Positions 20,293 to 29,346 of a stretch of DNA of 64,000 nt are shown piece after piece. The position numbers were made by a program, and so were the translations under genes. The stretch comes from Beijerinckiaceae bacterium (GTDB taxonomy: Bacteria; Pseudomonadota; Alphaproteobacteria; Rhizobiales; Beijerinckiaceae), in NCBI GenBank assembly GCA_947475995.1, contig CANJNI010000012.1, positions 39,902-103,901 on the forward strand. The letters are read 5' to 3'. The notes beneath the pieces were generated by a model that did not search any database, was not told the origin of the DNA, and saw only the letters and a list, made by a program, of their open reading frames with translations. The number at the start of each line of letters is the position of its first letter. The stretch's first letter is position 1.

Positions 20293-21697
20293 CCTCGAAC
20301 CATGCGGCGAAACCGCTCGCCGCATGTTCGAGAATCCCGCTGCCCAGCCGCCATTTTCCGGGATTGTCGGCCACGAAGGCGGCCCGCACGGTCTTGCCTG
20401 CCGGCACGATGAGACTGTCGCGCCAGTAGGGCTCCCAGCCATCGTCCAGCAGATGCAATTGCCGCAGAACATGCCCGTGAATACGCACCACCTGCGTCAC
20501 GCGCGTCTTGTTGATGAAGCCCAGCGACACGGAGGTTCCGCGCGCGACACTGAACAGGGGCTTGTACGAAAGCGCCTTGCCGCTCTTGCCGTTCAGTTTC
20601 CAGAGCGAGCCGCCCGCAGGCGCGCAAATCGCAGGCCTTGAGGCTTCCTGAGCATTCGCGAAGCCGCCTTCGATATTGATGTCGAGACGGGTCGCCTTGT
20701 CGAGCCTGATGATCGCCGGCAGCGCGGCGTTGAGCGGCGGATTTGTGATGGGGGCCGACTGGGCAACGGCTTTGCCGCGCACGTCGAAAACGACGAGATC
20801 GCGATCCTGCCCGCCGCCTGTCTGATCGGTTCCGGTCATCCGCACTGCGGCCCGCGCGCCTTCCTGTGCTGGAGCATCGAGGATGATGTCGAAGCGTGCG
20901 CCGGGTCCGACCGGAATGGTGCGACGCAGCGGTTCGAAAGCCCCGCACGCCTGTCCGTCGATTCCCACCACGCGCGCATTGACGCCCTCGAACGTGGCGG
21001 AAAAGATCCGCGCCGTCGAAAGATTCGCGAGTCGGAGCCGCACGCGCGCGCCGGGCTCCACCGTGAAATGCTCCGGCGACGGTCTGGCATTGACGCGCAG
21101 CAGTTCGCCGATGCGCCCAGCGCCCATCAGTTCGACATTCGTGTGAAAGCTGCGCTTGCCGCCGATGCTGCAAGACACAATCTGCTGCTGAGCGTCGAGC
21201 TTCCAGTCCGTCAACACGGCGAGAAATTCGTGCTGGACGGTTGGTGGCTCGCTGTCTTCCACAATCAGCAGGCCGCACAGACCGCGCGCAACCTGCTCGG
21301 CCATGTTGGGGCCGCTGGCGTGATACCAGTATGTGCCGGCGTCAGGTGCGGCGAAAACATAGTCGAAGCTTTCGCCGGGCCTCACAGGCTTCTGCGTCAG
21401 GTCCGGCACGCCGTCCATGGCGTTGCGGATACGCATGCCGCCCCAGTGAATCGCGAAAGCTTCGTCGAGCTTGTTGACGAAGCGGACGCGCACCTCCGCG
21501 CCCCGCCGCACGCGCAGCACCGGCCCGGGAACTTCGCCGTTGAAGGACCAGACTTCGGTTTCGTCCTTGCGCGACGGGTCGAGCGCAACGCGGGCCTTGC
21601 GAGCCTCCAGCACCGTGAAGGCCGGCTCCTGCGCCAGAGCCGGAACGGCAAGAAACGCCGAGCCTCCGGCCAGCAGAGTGCGGCGCGACATGAGCAT
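20282..21697 (-). CDS. Multicopper oxidase
   Basis: SRRTLLAGGSAFLAVPALAQ signal; HWGGMRIRNAMDGVPD, GTYWYHASGPNMAEQVARGLCG, C-terminal copper-site-like HGHVLRQLHLLDDGWEPYWRDS. Confidence 0.85.
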   Translation of the reverse strand: MLMSRRTLLAGGSAFLAVPALAQEPAFTVLEARKARVALDPSRKDETEVWSFNGEVPGPVLRVRRGAEVRVRFVNKLDEAFAIHWGGMRIRNAMDGVPDLTQKPVRPGESFDYVFAAPDAGTYWYHASGPNMAEQVARGLCGLLIVEDSEPPTVQHEFLAVLTDWKLDAQQQIVSCSIGGKRSFHTNVELMGAGRIGELLRVNARPSPEHFTVEPGARVRLRLANLSTARIFSATFEGVNARVVGIDGQACGAFEPLRRTIPVGPGARFDIILDAPAQEGARAAVRMTGTDQTGGGQDRDLVVFDVRGKAVAQSAPITNPPLNAALPAIIRLDKATRLDINIEGGFANAQEASRPAICAPAGGSLWKLNGKSGKALSYKPLFSVARGTSVSLGFINKTRVTQVVRIHGHVLRQLHLLDDGWEPYWRDSLIVPAGKTVRAAFVADNPGKWRLGSGILEHAASGFAAWFEVKD

Positions 21698-21714
21698 TGC
21701 TTGGGAGACCGGTT

Positions 21715-22197
21715 TCAAATCCACCGCCTGACGCGCTCGCAATAATCCTTGTGGGCCGATCCGAAACGATATCGCAGATGCTCTTCCTCCCGGGCGATGG
21801 CGAGCCATGTCACCGCCGCGCTCGCGACCGGAACGAGCAGCAGAAGCCAGCTCCACCGCAGCGCGAGCGCCAGGCCCGCCATGCCGACGCCATTGCCCAG
21901 ATATATCGGGTTGCGCGAAAATCCATAGACGCCCGTCGTGCAAAGCGCCTTGCTGGCGGCATTTGGCAGAACTGTCGTCCCGTGACGTCGCAAGGTCATC
22001 ATGGCCGCGAGGTCCAGCGCGCCGCCGCCCACCATCATGGCGACGCCGATCCAGCGCGGAACTTCACCCAGCAACCGGTCGAGGTTCTGGAACGGCAGGA
22101 CGAATTGCAGAATCAGCGCCAGCGCCAGCGACGCCACGTAAATGACAGGCGGCCATGGAATCCGGTTCGGCTTTTCGCGCAGGTCGAGTTCGTCCAT
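21715..22197 (-). CDS. Isoprenylcysteine carboxyl methyltransferase (ICMT/PEMT)-family membrane protein
   Basis: GVYGFSRNPIYLGNGVGMAGLAL and EEEHLRYRFGSAHKDYCERVRRW. Confidence 0.88.
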   Translation of the reverse strand: MDELDLREKPNRIPWPPVIYVASLALALILQFVLPFQNLDRLLGEVPRWIGVAMMVGGGALDLAAMMTLRRHGTTVLPNAASKALCTTGVYGFSRNPIYLGNGVGMAGLALALRWSWLLLLVPVASAAVTWLAIAREEEHLRYRFGSAHKDYCERVRRWI

Positions 22198-22280
22198 CGT
22201 CCGACTAGGCCCCGACCGCCCGGCTGCGTCAAGCATGCGCCCGGGGCCCGGCCGGGTTATGCTGGCCGCAGGAGGCGCGC

Positions 22281-23453
22281 ATGATTCCGAACCAGCAGCT
22301 CCGTTTCGATTTCGGCCTCGGCGAAACCGCCGACATGATCCGCCAGACGACATTCGAATTCGCGCAGGCCGAGATTGCCCCGCGCGCTGCGGACATCGAC
22401 CGCAGCAATGCGTTTCCGCGCGATCTGTGGCCGCGCATGGGCGCGCTGGGTCTGCATGGAGTCACGGTCGAGGAAGAATTCGGCGGCGCAGGCCTCGGCT
22501 ATCTGGAACATTGCATCGCCGTGGAGGAAATCAGCCGCGCCTCGGCCTCGGTGGGGCTGAGCTACGGCGCCCATTCCAATCTCTGCGTCAACCAGTTGCG
22601 CCGCAACGGCACGGATGCGCAGAAGCGCCGCTATCTGCCGAAGCTGATATCCGGCGAACATGTGGGCGCGCTCGCCATGTCGGAGCCGGGCGCGGGTTCT
22701 GATGTGGTGTCGATGACGACGCGCGCCGACCGGAAGGGGGACCGGTTCATTCTAAATGGCCGCAAGATGTGGATCACCAACGGTCCGGTGGCGGATGCTC
22801 TGATCGTCTATGCGAAGACCGATCCGCAGGCCGGATCGCGCGGCATCACGGCTTTCATCATCGAAAAGGGCCAGAAGGGCTTTTCGACCGCGCAGAAACT
22901 CGACAAGCTTGGAATGCGCGGCTCGGACACATGCGAGCTGCTGTTCGACGATTGCGAAGCGCCCGCCGAAAACGTGCTGGGCGAGGTGGGGCGCGGAGTC
23001 AATGTGCTGATGTCGGGGCTCGATTACGAGCGCGTCGTGCTGGCGGCGGGTCCGCTCGGCATCATGCAGGCCGCGATGGATGTCGTCATGCCCTACGTCC
23101 ACGAGCGCAGGCAGTTCGGCCAGAGCATCGGCGAGTTTCAGCTCGTGCAGGGCAAGCTGGCCGACATGTATGTGGGCATGAACGCCTGCAAGGCCTACGT
23201 CTATGCGGTCGCAAAAGCCTGCGACCGTGGCGCGACGACCCGGGAGGATTCTGCGGGCGCGATCCTCTACGCCGCCGAAAAGGCGACGAAACTCGCCCTC
23301 GACGCGATCCAGTTGCTCGGCGGCAATGGATATATCAACGATTATCCGACAGGCCGCTTGCTGCGCGACGCCAAATTGTATGAGATCGGCGCCGGAACCA
23401 GCGAGATCAGGCGTATGCTGATCGGGCGGGAAATTTTTGCAAAGACGGAATGA
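22281..23453 (+). CDS. Acyl-CoA dehydrogenase, isovaleryl-CoA dehydrogenase-like
   Basis: [74 protein letters not shown]. Confidence 0.92.
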   Translation: MIPNQQLRFDFGLGETADMIRQTTFEFAQAEIAPRAADIDRSNAFPRDLWPRMGALGLHGVTVEEEFGGAGLGYLEHCIAVEEISRASASVGLSYGAHSNLCVNQLRRNGTDAQKRRYLPKLISGEHVGALAMSEPGAGSDVVSMTTRADRKGDRFILNGRKMWITNGPVADALIVYAKTDPQAGSRGITAFIIEKGQKGFSTAQKLDKLGMRGSDTCELLFDDCEAPAENVLGEVGRGVNVLMSGLDYERVVLAAGPLGIMQAAMDVVMPYVHERRQFGQSIGEFQLVQGKLADMYVGMNACKAYVYAVAKACDRGATTREDSAGAILYAAEKATKLALDAIQLLGGNGYINDYPTGRLLRDAKLYEIGAGTSEIRRMLIGREIFAKTE

Positions 23454-23854
23454 ACGTGCAGCCTGAAAATCTCGACCGCCTCGAAACACTCGCCAAAATC
23501 GGCTCATCGCTCGCGGGGGTCCAGTTCGAGGCCGCCACGATCGAGCCGTCGCGGCTCACGGATGACAATTGGGTCTTCGGCTATTGCTTCGGACTTCTGG
23601 AAGCGATGGCGCAATATGCCAATCTCGATCAATACACGGACGGCGTGTCGATGATGTCGAATGCGCTGGGCAAGCTGGCCGGCAGTGATCCGATGGGCAT
23701 GGACCTGTTCGGCAAGGCGGTCGACCTGCAGTCCGACGCGACATTTTCCGGCGGCGCCGAAGCAGGGGCTTCCGATCTCAACGCCTGGGCGGCAAACGCG
23801 GAAGCATTGCCGACCGGCCTGGCGCGCCATCTGGCAGGCCGTGCGAAGCACTGA
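23450..23854 (+). CDS. Hypothetical protein
   Basis: 134-aa ORF overlapping the upstream stop by 4 nt (ATGA), implying translational coupling. Confidence 0.6.
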   Translation: MNVQPENLDRLETLAKIGSSLAGVQFEAATIEPSRLTDDNWVFGYCFGLLEAMAQYANLDQYTDGVSMMSNALGKLAGSDPMGMDLFGKAVDLQSDATFSGGAEAGASDLNAWAANAEALPTGLARHLAGRAKH

Positions 23855-23872
23855 CTTTTAACCGGGGGATGC

Positions 23873-24415
23873 ATGTTCGCTCGTTCTGTTGCTGGAATTT
23901 TGCTTGCAGGTCTTTCCACGCAGGCCCTCGCCGAAGTGCGCGAGACGCGCGAGGTCAAGAACTATCAGTTCGCCGGCGCATCGATGGCCGAAGCGCGCGC
24001 CAGCATGAACAAGGTGCGCCCGCGCGGCTATGACGCCTTCACGACCTAGCAGATCAACTGGCGCTACACCTACAAGCAGACGAATGGTCGCTGCTCCATC
24101 GCCGCCGTGACGGTCAATCTCGCTATTGTCTATACAATGCCGGACCTGCAGACCTCCGACGCCGCGCTGGACAGAAGCTTCAAGGGCTATCTGGTCAAGT
24201 TGCGCACCCATGAGGACGGTCATGCGGAAAACGGGCGCATCGTGGCGCGCCGTGTCGATGACGCGATTCCAAAGCTTTCGGCGGCCACTTGCGAGGAGCT
24301 CGGCAAGAACGCCAATGCGCTCGGCCAGTCCATCGTAAAGGAGGGCAATGCCCTCGATATCGAATACGACAAGCAGACCGACCACGGCCGCACGCAGGGC
24401 GCACGTTGGCAGTAG
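23873..24415 (+). pseudogene. DUF922-like secreted Zn-protease-type protein with in-frame TAG
   Basis: ATG at 23873 gives MFARSVAGILLAGLSTQALAEVRETREVKNYQFAGASMAEARASMNKVRPRGYDAFTT*QINWRYTYKQTNGRC...THEDGHAENG...GARWQ in one frame, broken only by TAG at 24047-24049; HEDGH is HExxH. Confidence 0.72.
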
Positions 24416-24475
24416 CCACGGATGTTGCCCTGCAGGCCCGGGGCGCTACATTGATCCCATGCGCAGGATCGCCCG

Positions 24476-25696
24476 ATGACCTTAGCCAATCTGTCCGTCC
24501 GCATCGCCCGCTCCATGGCGGAGATCGATGCCGACCAGTGGAATGCCTGCGCCAATCCGCACCAGAATGCGCCTGCGACTGCGTTCGATGCGCTCGATCC
24601 GCAACGTGAACGCTACAATCCGTTCATCGCACATGCGTTTCTAAAAGCACTTGAAGACTCAGGCTCGGCCACGGCGCGCGCCGGCTGGGCGCCGTCGCAT
24701 GTGTTGGTGGAAGACGATGGAATGCTGGTCGCCGCCGCGCCCGCCTACATCAAGTCCCATTCCATGGGCGAATATGTGTTCGACCACTCATGGGCCGACG
24801 CCTATGAGCGCGCAGGCGGGCGCTACTATCCAAAGATTCAGGTGTCGGCGCCGTTTACGCCCGCGCAGGGGCGACGGCTTCTGGTGGCGCCCGGCGAACG
24901 CGTCGACGTCGCCGAAAAAGCCCTGATCGCCGGACTTCGCGCCCTGCGCGAGAAGGCGGGAGCATCCTCGATCCACGTCACCTTTCCGATGAAGTCCGAA
25001 TGGGAGACGCTTGGCGAGGCGGGCTTCCTGAAACGCACCGGCAAGCAGTTCCATTTCTTCAACAGGGGTTATGGAAATTTCGACGATTTTCTCGGCGATC
25101 TCGCTTCGCGCAAGCGCAAGAACATCCGCAAGGAGCGCGCCGAGTCCGTGCAGAACGGCGTCACCATCGAGTGCCTGAGCGGCGAAGGCATCCGCGAGGA
25201 ACACTGGGACGCATTTTATGCGTTCTATATGGACACCGGCTCGCGCAAATGGGGGCAGCCCTACCTGACGCGCAAATATTACTCCCTGATCGGCGAGGCG
25301 ATGGCGGGCGACATCCTGCTCGTCATGGCGAAGCGGGCAGGGCGGTACATCGCCGGCGCCATCAATTTCATAGGCGCGGATGCGCTTTACGGCCGCAACT
25401 GGGGCGCAGTCGAGGAGCATCCGTTCCTGCATTTCGAATGCTGCTATTATCAGGCCATCGAGTTTGCGCTGTCGCGGGGTCTGTCCCGCGTCGAGGCGGG
25501 CGCGCAGGGCGAACACAAGCTGGCGCGCGGTTATTCGCCGGTTGAAACCTATTCGGCGCACGACATTGCGGACCCGAATTTCCGTCGGGCGGTCGCAAAC
25601 TATCTCGACCATGAGCGTCGCGACATCGCCCAGGCCATCGAGATCTATGCAGGCCATGTGCCGTTCCGCAAGGTGACCGTCGAGGAGCCGGAGTGA
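24476..25696 (+). CDS. GNAT-family / peptidogalycan biosynthesis-like protein (FemAB/DUF482 type)
   Basis: HSWADAYERAGGRYYPKIQVSAPFTPAQGRRLL and LASRKRKNIRKERAE..YAFYMDTGSRKWGQPYLTRKYY. Confidence 0.88.
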   Translation: MTLANLSVRIARSMAEIDADQWNACANPHQNAPATAFDALDPQRERYNPFIAHAFLKALEDSGSATARAGWAPSHVLVEDDGMLVAAAPAYIKSHSMGEYVFDHSWADAYERAGGRYYPKIQVSAPFTPAQGRRLLVAPGERVDVAEKALIAGLRALREKAGASSIHVTFPMKSEWETLGEAGFLKRTGKQFHFFNRGYGNFDDFLGDLASRKRKNIRKERAESVQNGVTIECLSGEGIREEHWDAFYAFYMDTGSRKWGQPYLTRKYYSLIGEAMAGDILLVMAKRAGRYIAGAINFIGADALYGRNWGAVEEHPFLHFECCYYQAIEFALSRGLSRVEAGAQGEHKLARGYSPVETYSAHDIADPNFRRAVANYLDHERRDIAQAIEIYAGHVPFRKVTVEEPE

Positions 25697-25782
25697 GCCG
25701 GGTCCGCTGGATTGTGGAACGCGCGCGCTTGCGCGCGGCGCGCTATATGATGCGTCTGCGTCCTGATTCAGCCGGGGGTCCG

Positions 25783-26205
25783 ATGAACGCCGCCTACGAT
25801 CCAAACAACATTTTCGCCAAGATCCTTCGCGGAGAAATGCCCGCCCACAAGGTCTATGAAGACGATGTGGCTCTGGCTTTCATGGACATCATGCCGGCCG
25901 CCGAAGGCCATACGCTGGTGATCCCCAAAGTCGCGGCGCGCAATTTCCTCGACTTGCCTGCCGACGCCATCGGCCCCTACATGCAGCGCGTCCAGAAGGT
26001 CGCCGCAGCGGTCAAGAAGGGCATGGGGGCGGACGGCCTGACCATCCAGCAGTTCAATGAATCCGCCGGCGGGCAGGTCGTTTTTCACCTGCATTTCCAC
26101 ATCCTGCCGCGTTGGGAGGGCGTTCCGCTGGGCCGCCACACGGGCGTGATGGAGAAGCCCGAAAAACTCGCCGCCAATGCGGAGAAGATCAGGGCTGGTT
26201 TCTAG
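25783..26205 (+). CDS. HIT-family protein
   Basis: IFAKILRGEMPAHKVYEDD..PAAEGHTLVIPK, HLHFHILPRWEG (HxHxH). Confidence 0.93.
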   Translation: MNAAYDPNNIFAKILRGEMPAHKVYEDDVALAFMDIMPAAEGHTLVIPKVAARNFLDLPADAIGPYMQRVQKVAAAVKKGMGADGLTIQQFNESAGGQVVFHLHFHILPRWEGVPLGRHTGVMEKPEKLAANAEKIRAGF

Positions 26206-26268
26206 TATCAGCCCGCCGCGCTTCATGGGGCGACCAGATGCAGCGGATATTGATGCGCGTTCGCATGG

Positions 26269-26625
26269 TCAAAGCCCGTAGAACCAGGCAGCGCCGCTGA
26301 CGGTTGCGACGCCGGTGATGATCGCCGCCAGCACCGAGCGCCGCGACAGCCCGTAGGCTGCAAGTCCGATGGCAAGCGCCCCAAGCCTGATCCAGAGCGG
26401 CAGTTGGGCCAGTGCGCCCGAAGGCGTCAGCACGGTCGTCGCCACGACGCCTGTAAGCAGCGCAGTCGCCACGGACTGCACCCAGGTGACGAATTCGGAC
26501 CCCTCGCTCAGGCCGCGCGCGACCAGTACGGCCAGAACGCGCCAGATTTCGCTGGGCGCGAAGGCGACGAGCGCCAGCATCGCATAGGGGGCCAGCGCGG
26601 GCGAGAAAATCTCCTCGAAGCTCAT
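26269..26625 (-). CDS. azlD: AzlD-family branched-chain amino acid transport protein
   Basis: 118 aa, four-TM-like small protein overlapping azlC by ATGA; position and size typical of AzlD. Confidence 0.8.
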   Translation of the reverse strand: MSFEEIFSPALAPYAMLALVAFAPSEIWRVLAVLVARGLSEGSEFVTWVQSVATALLTGVVATTVLTPSGALAQLPLWIRLGALAIGLAAYGLSRRSVLAAIITGVATVSGAAWFYGL

Positions 26626-27323
26626 CGGCCGGCTGCCCTTCGAAGGTTGAGGATGCGCTGAACCACATAAGCAAGCGTGCCGGCCACGAGGCCGATCAGC
26701 AGCAGTTCGAAACCCGCCGGCACCACCAGCCTTGCAAATGGCGCAAGCAACAAGCCGAAACCGATCGCCATCCAGTCCATGGGCCGGCGTGCGCTGGCGA
26801 TGATGTTCGTCGAAAAATAAAGCGGTGCGATCAGCAGCAGGCCTGCGGCCAGGATCGGCGGCAGGCTTCCGGACAACACCCAGCCTGTGCCGATCGCAAT
26901 GGTGGAGCCGAACATCAGCGTGTGGCTGAACCCGAAGAAATAGCTCTGGCGTGCATGTCTCGGGACATTCGGCGCCATCACCATCGCGTCGGTCCAGGAC
27001 GTGATCGCAATATGGTGGGACAGGTAGAGCAGGCGAGGCAGGCTCTCGCCGCCGCGCTTCAGCATCGGCAGAAGCGACATGCTCAGCAGCATCAGTCGCG
27101 CCGAAGAGATGAACACCGCCACCACGATGGCGAAAATCGCCGTATTGGCGGCCAGCGCCGGAAAATACAGCAGTTGCGCCGGTCCGGCCCAGACGACCGG
27201 CGAGGAGAGCAGGGTCGCCAGCAATGGTTGTCCGGCGTCGTGCGCGATGCTGCCAGTGCCGAGGAAGCCCAGCGACATGAACCACATCGGCCCGCCAAGC
27301 GCACGGCGCACGCCCCGGAACAT
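26622..27323 (-). CDS. azlC: AzlC-family ABC permease / branched-chain amino acid exporter subunit
   Basis: PVVWAGPAQLLYFPALAANTAIFAIVVAVFISSARLMLLSMSL; start uncertain (upstream GTG possible). Confidence 0.85.
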   Translation of the reverse strand: MFRGVRRALGGPMWFMSLGFLGTGSIAHDAGQPLLATLLSSPVVWAGPAQLLYFPALAANTAIFAIVVAVFISSARLMLLSMSLLPMLKRGGESLPRLLYLSHHIAITSWTDAMVMAPNVPRHARQSYFFGFSHTLMFGSTIAIGTGWVLSGSLPPILAAGLLLIAPLYFSTNIIASARRPMDWMAIGFGLLLAPFARLVVPAGFELLLIGLVAGTLAYVVQRILNLRRAAGR

Positions 27324-27439
27324 CCAGTCCCGGCGTTCGGCTTTTTGCTTGTCCGCGCCCACGCTGCTTCTCCATGCGTCCGTGCTTGACCGCTCGGGAC
27401 GCCCTCGCCATAGAGGCGATACAAAAAACGGGAGGCGAC

Positions 27440-28033
27440 ATGAAGAAGAAAGAAGGAGCATCCTTGCCCGACCGACCGATCGAGACGCCCTCGCTCGTTC
27501 AATTGCTCGTTGTTTTCCTCAAGATCGGGTTCTTTTCCTTCGGCGGCGGCACGCGACCAATGATGCATCGCGAAACTGTGGAAAATCATCCCTGGGTCAG
27601 CGAGAAGGATTTTTTGGCCGGGTTCGCGATTGCGCAGGTGATGCCGGGCGCCAATCCGGTCAATCTGGCATTATATCTCGGCCTGCGCATCCGCGGCGCG
27701 ATGGGCGCGGCCATCGCGGTCTTTGCGATGGTGGGGCCGGCCTTCCTGATCATCATGGCTATGGGATTCGCCTATCGGGAGCTGACCGGCTTTCCGGCGA
27801 CGCATTTCGTGCTGGCCGGTGTAGCAGGCGCGGGCGTCGGGGCGACTCTGGCGACGGGCGCGAAAGTGACGCTGGGCCTCGACCGGCACTGGATGACAGC
27901 CCTTATCGCCATCACGGTTTTCGTGGCGGTCGGCATATTCCGCATCTCGATGGTGCCGGTGGTCATCATCGCGATTCCCGCCAGCCTCATGGTCGCCTGG
28001 ATGACCGACAAGGAGGCGCGCCGTGACCGATAA
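27440..28033 (+). CDS. Chromate transporter, first half
   Basis: LKIGFFSFGGGTRPMMHRETVENHPWVSEKDFLAGFAIAQVMPGANPVNLALYLG. Confidence 0.9.
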   Translation: MKKKEGASLPDRPIETPSLVQLLVVFLKIGFFSFGGGTRPMMHRETVENHPWVSEKDFLAGFAIAQVMPGANPVNLALYLGLRIRGAMGAAIAVFAMVGPAFLIIMAMGFAYRELTGFPATHFVLAGVAGAGVGATLATGAKVTLGLDRHWMTALIAITVFVAVGIFRISMVPVVIIAIPASLMVAWMTDKEARRDR

Positions 28034-28568
28034 TCGTCTCGTCGGACTCATTCTGGTCTTCGCGCCGCTCTCGATGCTGTCCTTCGGCGGTGGACAGGCC
28101 GTCGTGGCCGACATGCAATATCAGGTCGTCACCGTCTGGGGCTGGCTCACCGGCCCGCAGTTCAACGACCTCTTCGCCATCTCGCGCGCCGCGCCGGGTC
28201 CGGCTTCGCTGATTGCGGCACTGATCGGCTACCAGATCGCGGGCGTCATCGGCTCGATCGTGGCCTGCATCGCGATCTTCCTGCCTTCGTCGATCATCCT
28301 CTATTTCACCGCGAACTGGTGGCAGAACCATCCGGATTCGCGGCTGAAGCGCTCGTTCGAGCGTGCGCTCGGGCCGGTGGCGGTGGGGCTTTTGTTCGCA
28401 GGCGCACTGGCGATCATCCAGTCCATGCCGATGAACCCGATCACATGGCTCAATCTCGCGCTCTGCACGGGCGTTCTCTATTTCACGAAGTTCAGCCCGT
28501 ATAAACTCGTCGGCATCGTGGCGGCGAGTTTCCTGGTCCTGAGCCTGTCGGGGCTTGGTTCGATCTGA
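28023..28568 (+). CDS. Chromate transporter, second half
   Basis: FAPLSMLSFGGGQAVVADMQ..FNDLFAISRAAPGPASLIAALIG; overlaps the upstream CDS. Confidence 0.9.
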   Translation: MTDNRLVGLILVFAPLSMLSFGGGQAVVADMQYQVVTVWGWLTGPQFNDLFAISRAAPGPASLIAALIGYQIAGVIGSIVACIAIFLPSSIILYFTANWWQNHPDSRLKRSFERALGPVAVGLLFAGALAIIQSMPMNPITWLNLALCTGVLYFTKFSPYKLVGIVAASFLVLSLSGLGSI

Positions 28569-28609
28569 ACCAAACCCCGCAGTGGTTAGCCAACTGACCC
28601 CGTCAGGGG

Positions 28610-29197
28610 TCAGCCGAACTTCTGTTCCATCGCGCGCTTGACCGCAGGACGTGCGCCCACGCGGTCGAGCCAAGCCTGCACGTTGGGGTAGTCGGACGTC
28701 TTCACGGTCTCGTGCTTCACGCCAGCGAGCCGCGTGAAGGGGATCATGTCGGCGAGCGAGAAGTCTTCGGCGAACCACTGGCGACCGGCGAGATGCCTGT
28801 CCATCGTGGCGAGCTGGTTCTTCGCATGGCCTTCGAGCGCTGGATCGGGCGACCGTCCCAGCAGACCGAATGTGCAGAGCACATTCGTCGCGTGAAACAT
28901 CGACCATTTCAGCACATTCGGATGGTCCGCTGCGGAGCCGAGGAACTTGCCGGACTTCTCGGCCAGATAGAAACAAATGGCGACGGACTCGAAGATCGTC
29001 GCCGGCTGGCCGCCGGGGCCATCGCTGTCGATCAGCGCCGGGATCTTGCGATAGGGATTGATCTTTTCATATTCGGGCGTTTTCTGCGCGCCCTTGTGAA
29101 TGTCGATCTGGTGCAGCGTGAACGGCAAGCCGGATTCCTCGGCCGCCAGAAGCCCGCGCCGTCCGTTCGTTGTCCCCCAAGCGTAAAGATCAATCAT
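28610..29197 (-). CDS. Glutathione S-transferase-family protein
   Basis: MIDLYAWGTTNGRRGLLAAEESGLPFTLHQIDIHKGAQKTPEYEKINPYRKIPALID. Confidence 0.9.
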   Translation of the reverse strand: MIDLYAWGTTNGRRGLLAAEESGLPFTLHQIDIHKGAQKTPEYEKINPYRKIPALIDSDGPGGQPATIFESVAICFYLAEKSGKFLGSAADHPNVLKWSMFHATNVLCTFGLLGRSPDPALEGHAKNQLATMDRHLAGRQWFAEDFSLADMIPFTRLAGVKHETVKTSDYPNVQAWLDRVGARPAVKRAMEQKFG

Positions 29198-29278
29198 GCG
29201 TCGCTCCCCGTATGTGTCGAGCGACGTTAGGGGATTGGCGAAAACAGCGCAATTGGATCACCGTCACGACAAAGCGAA

Positions 29279-29314
29279 GCGAAGCAATCCATTCGCGGTG
29301 CTGGATTGCTTCGC
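29279..29314. repeat. Perfect 13-bp inverted repeat (REP-like palindrome)
   Basis: GCGAAGCAATCCA-ttcgcggtgc-TGGATTGCTTCGC in the gap between clpA and the GST gene. Confidence 0.75.
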
Positions 29315-29346
29315 AGCCCTGAAGGCCTCTCGCGATGACGTTCGGC

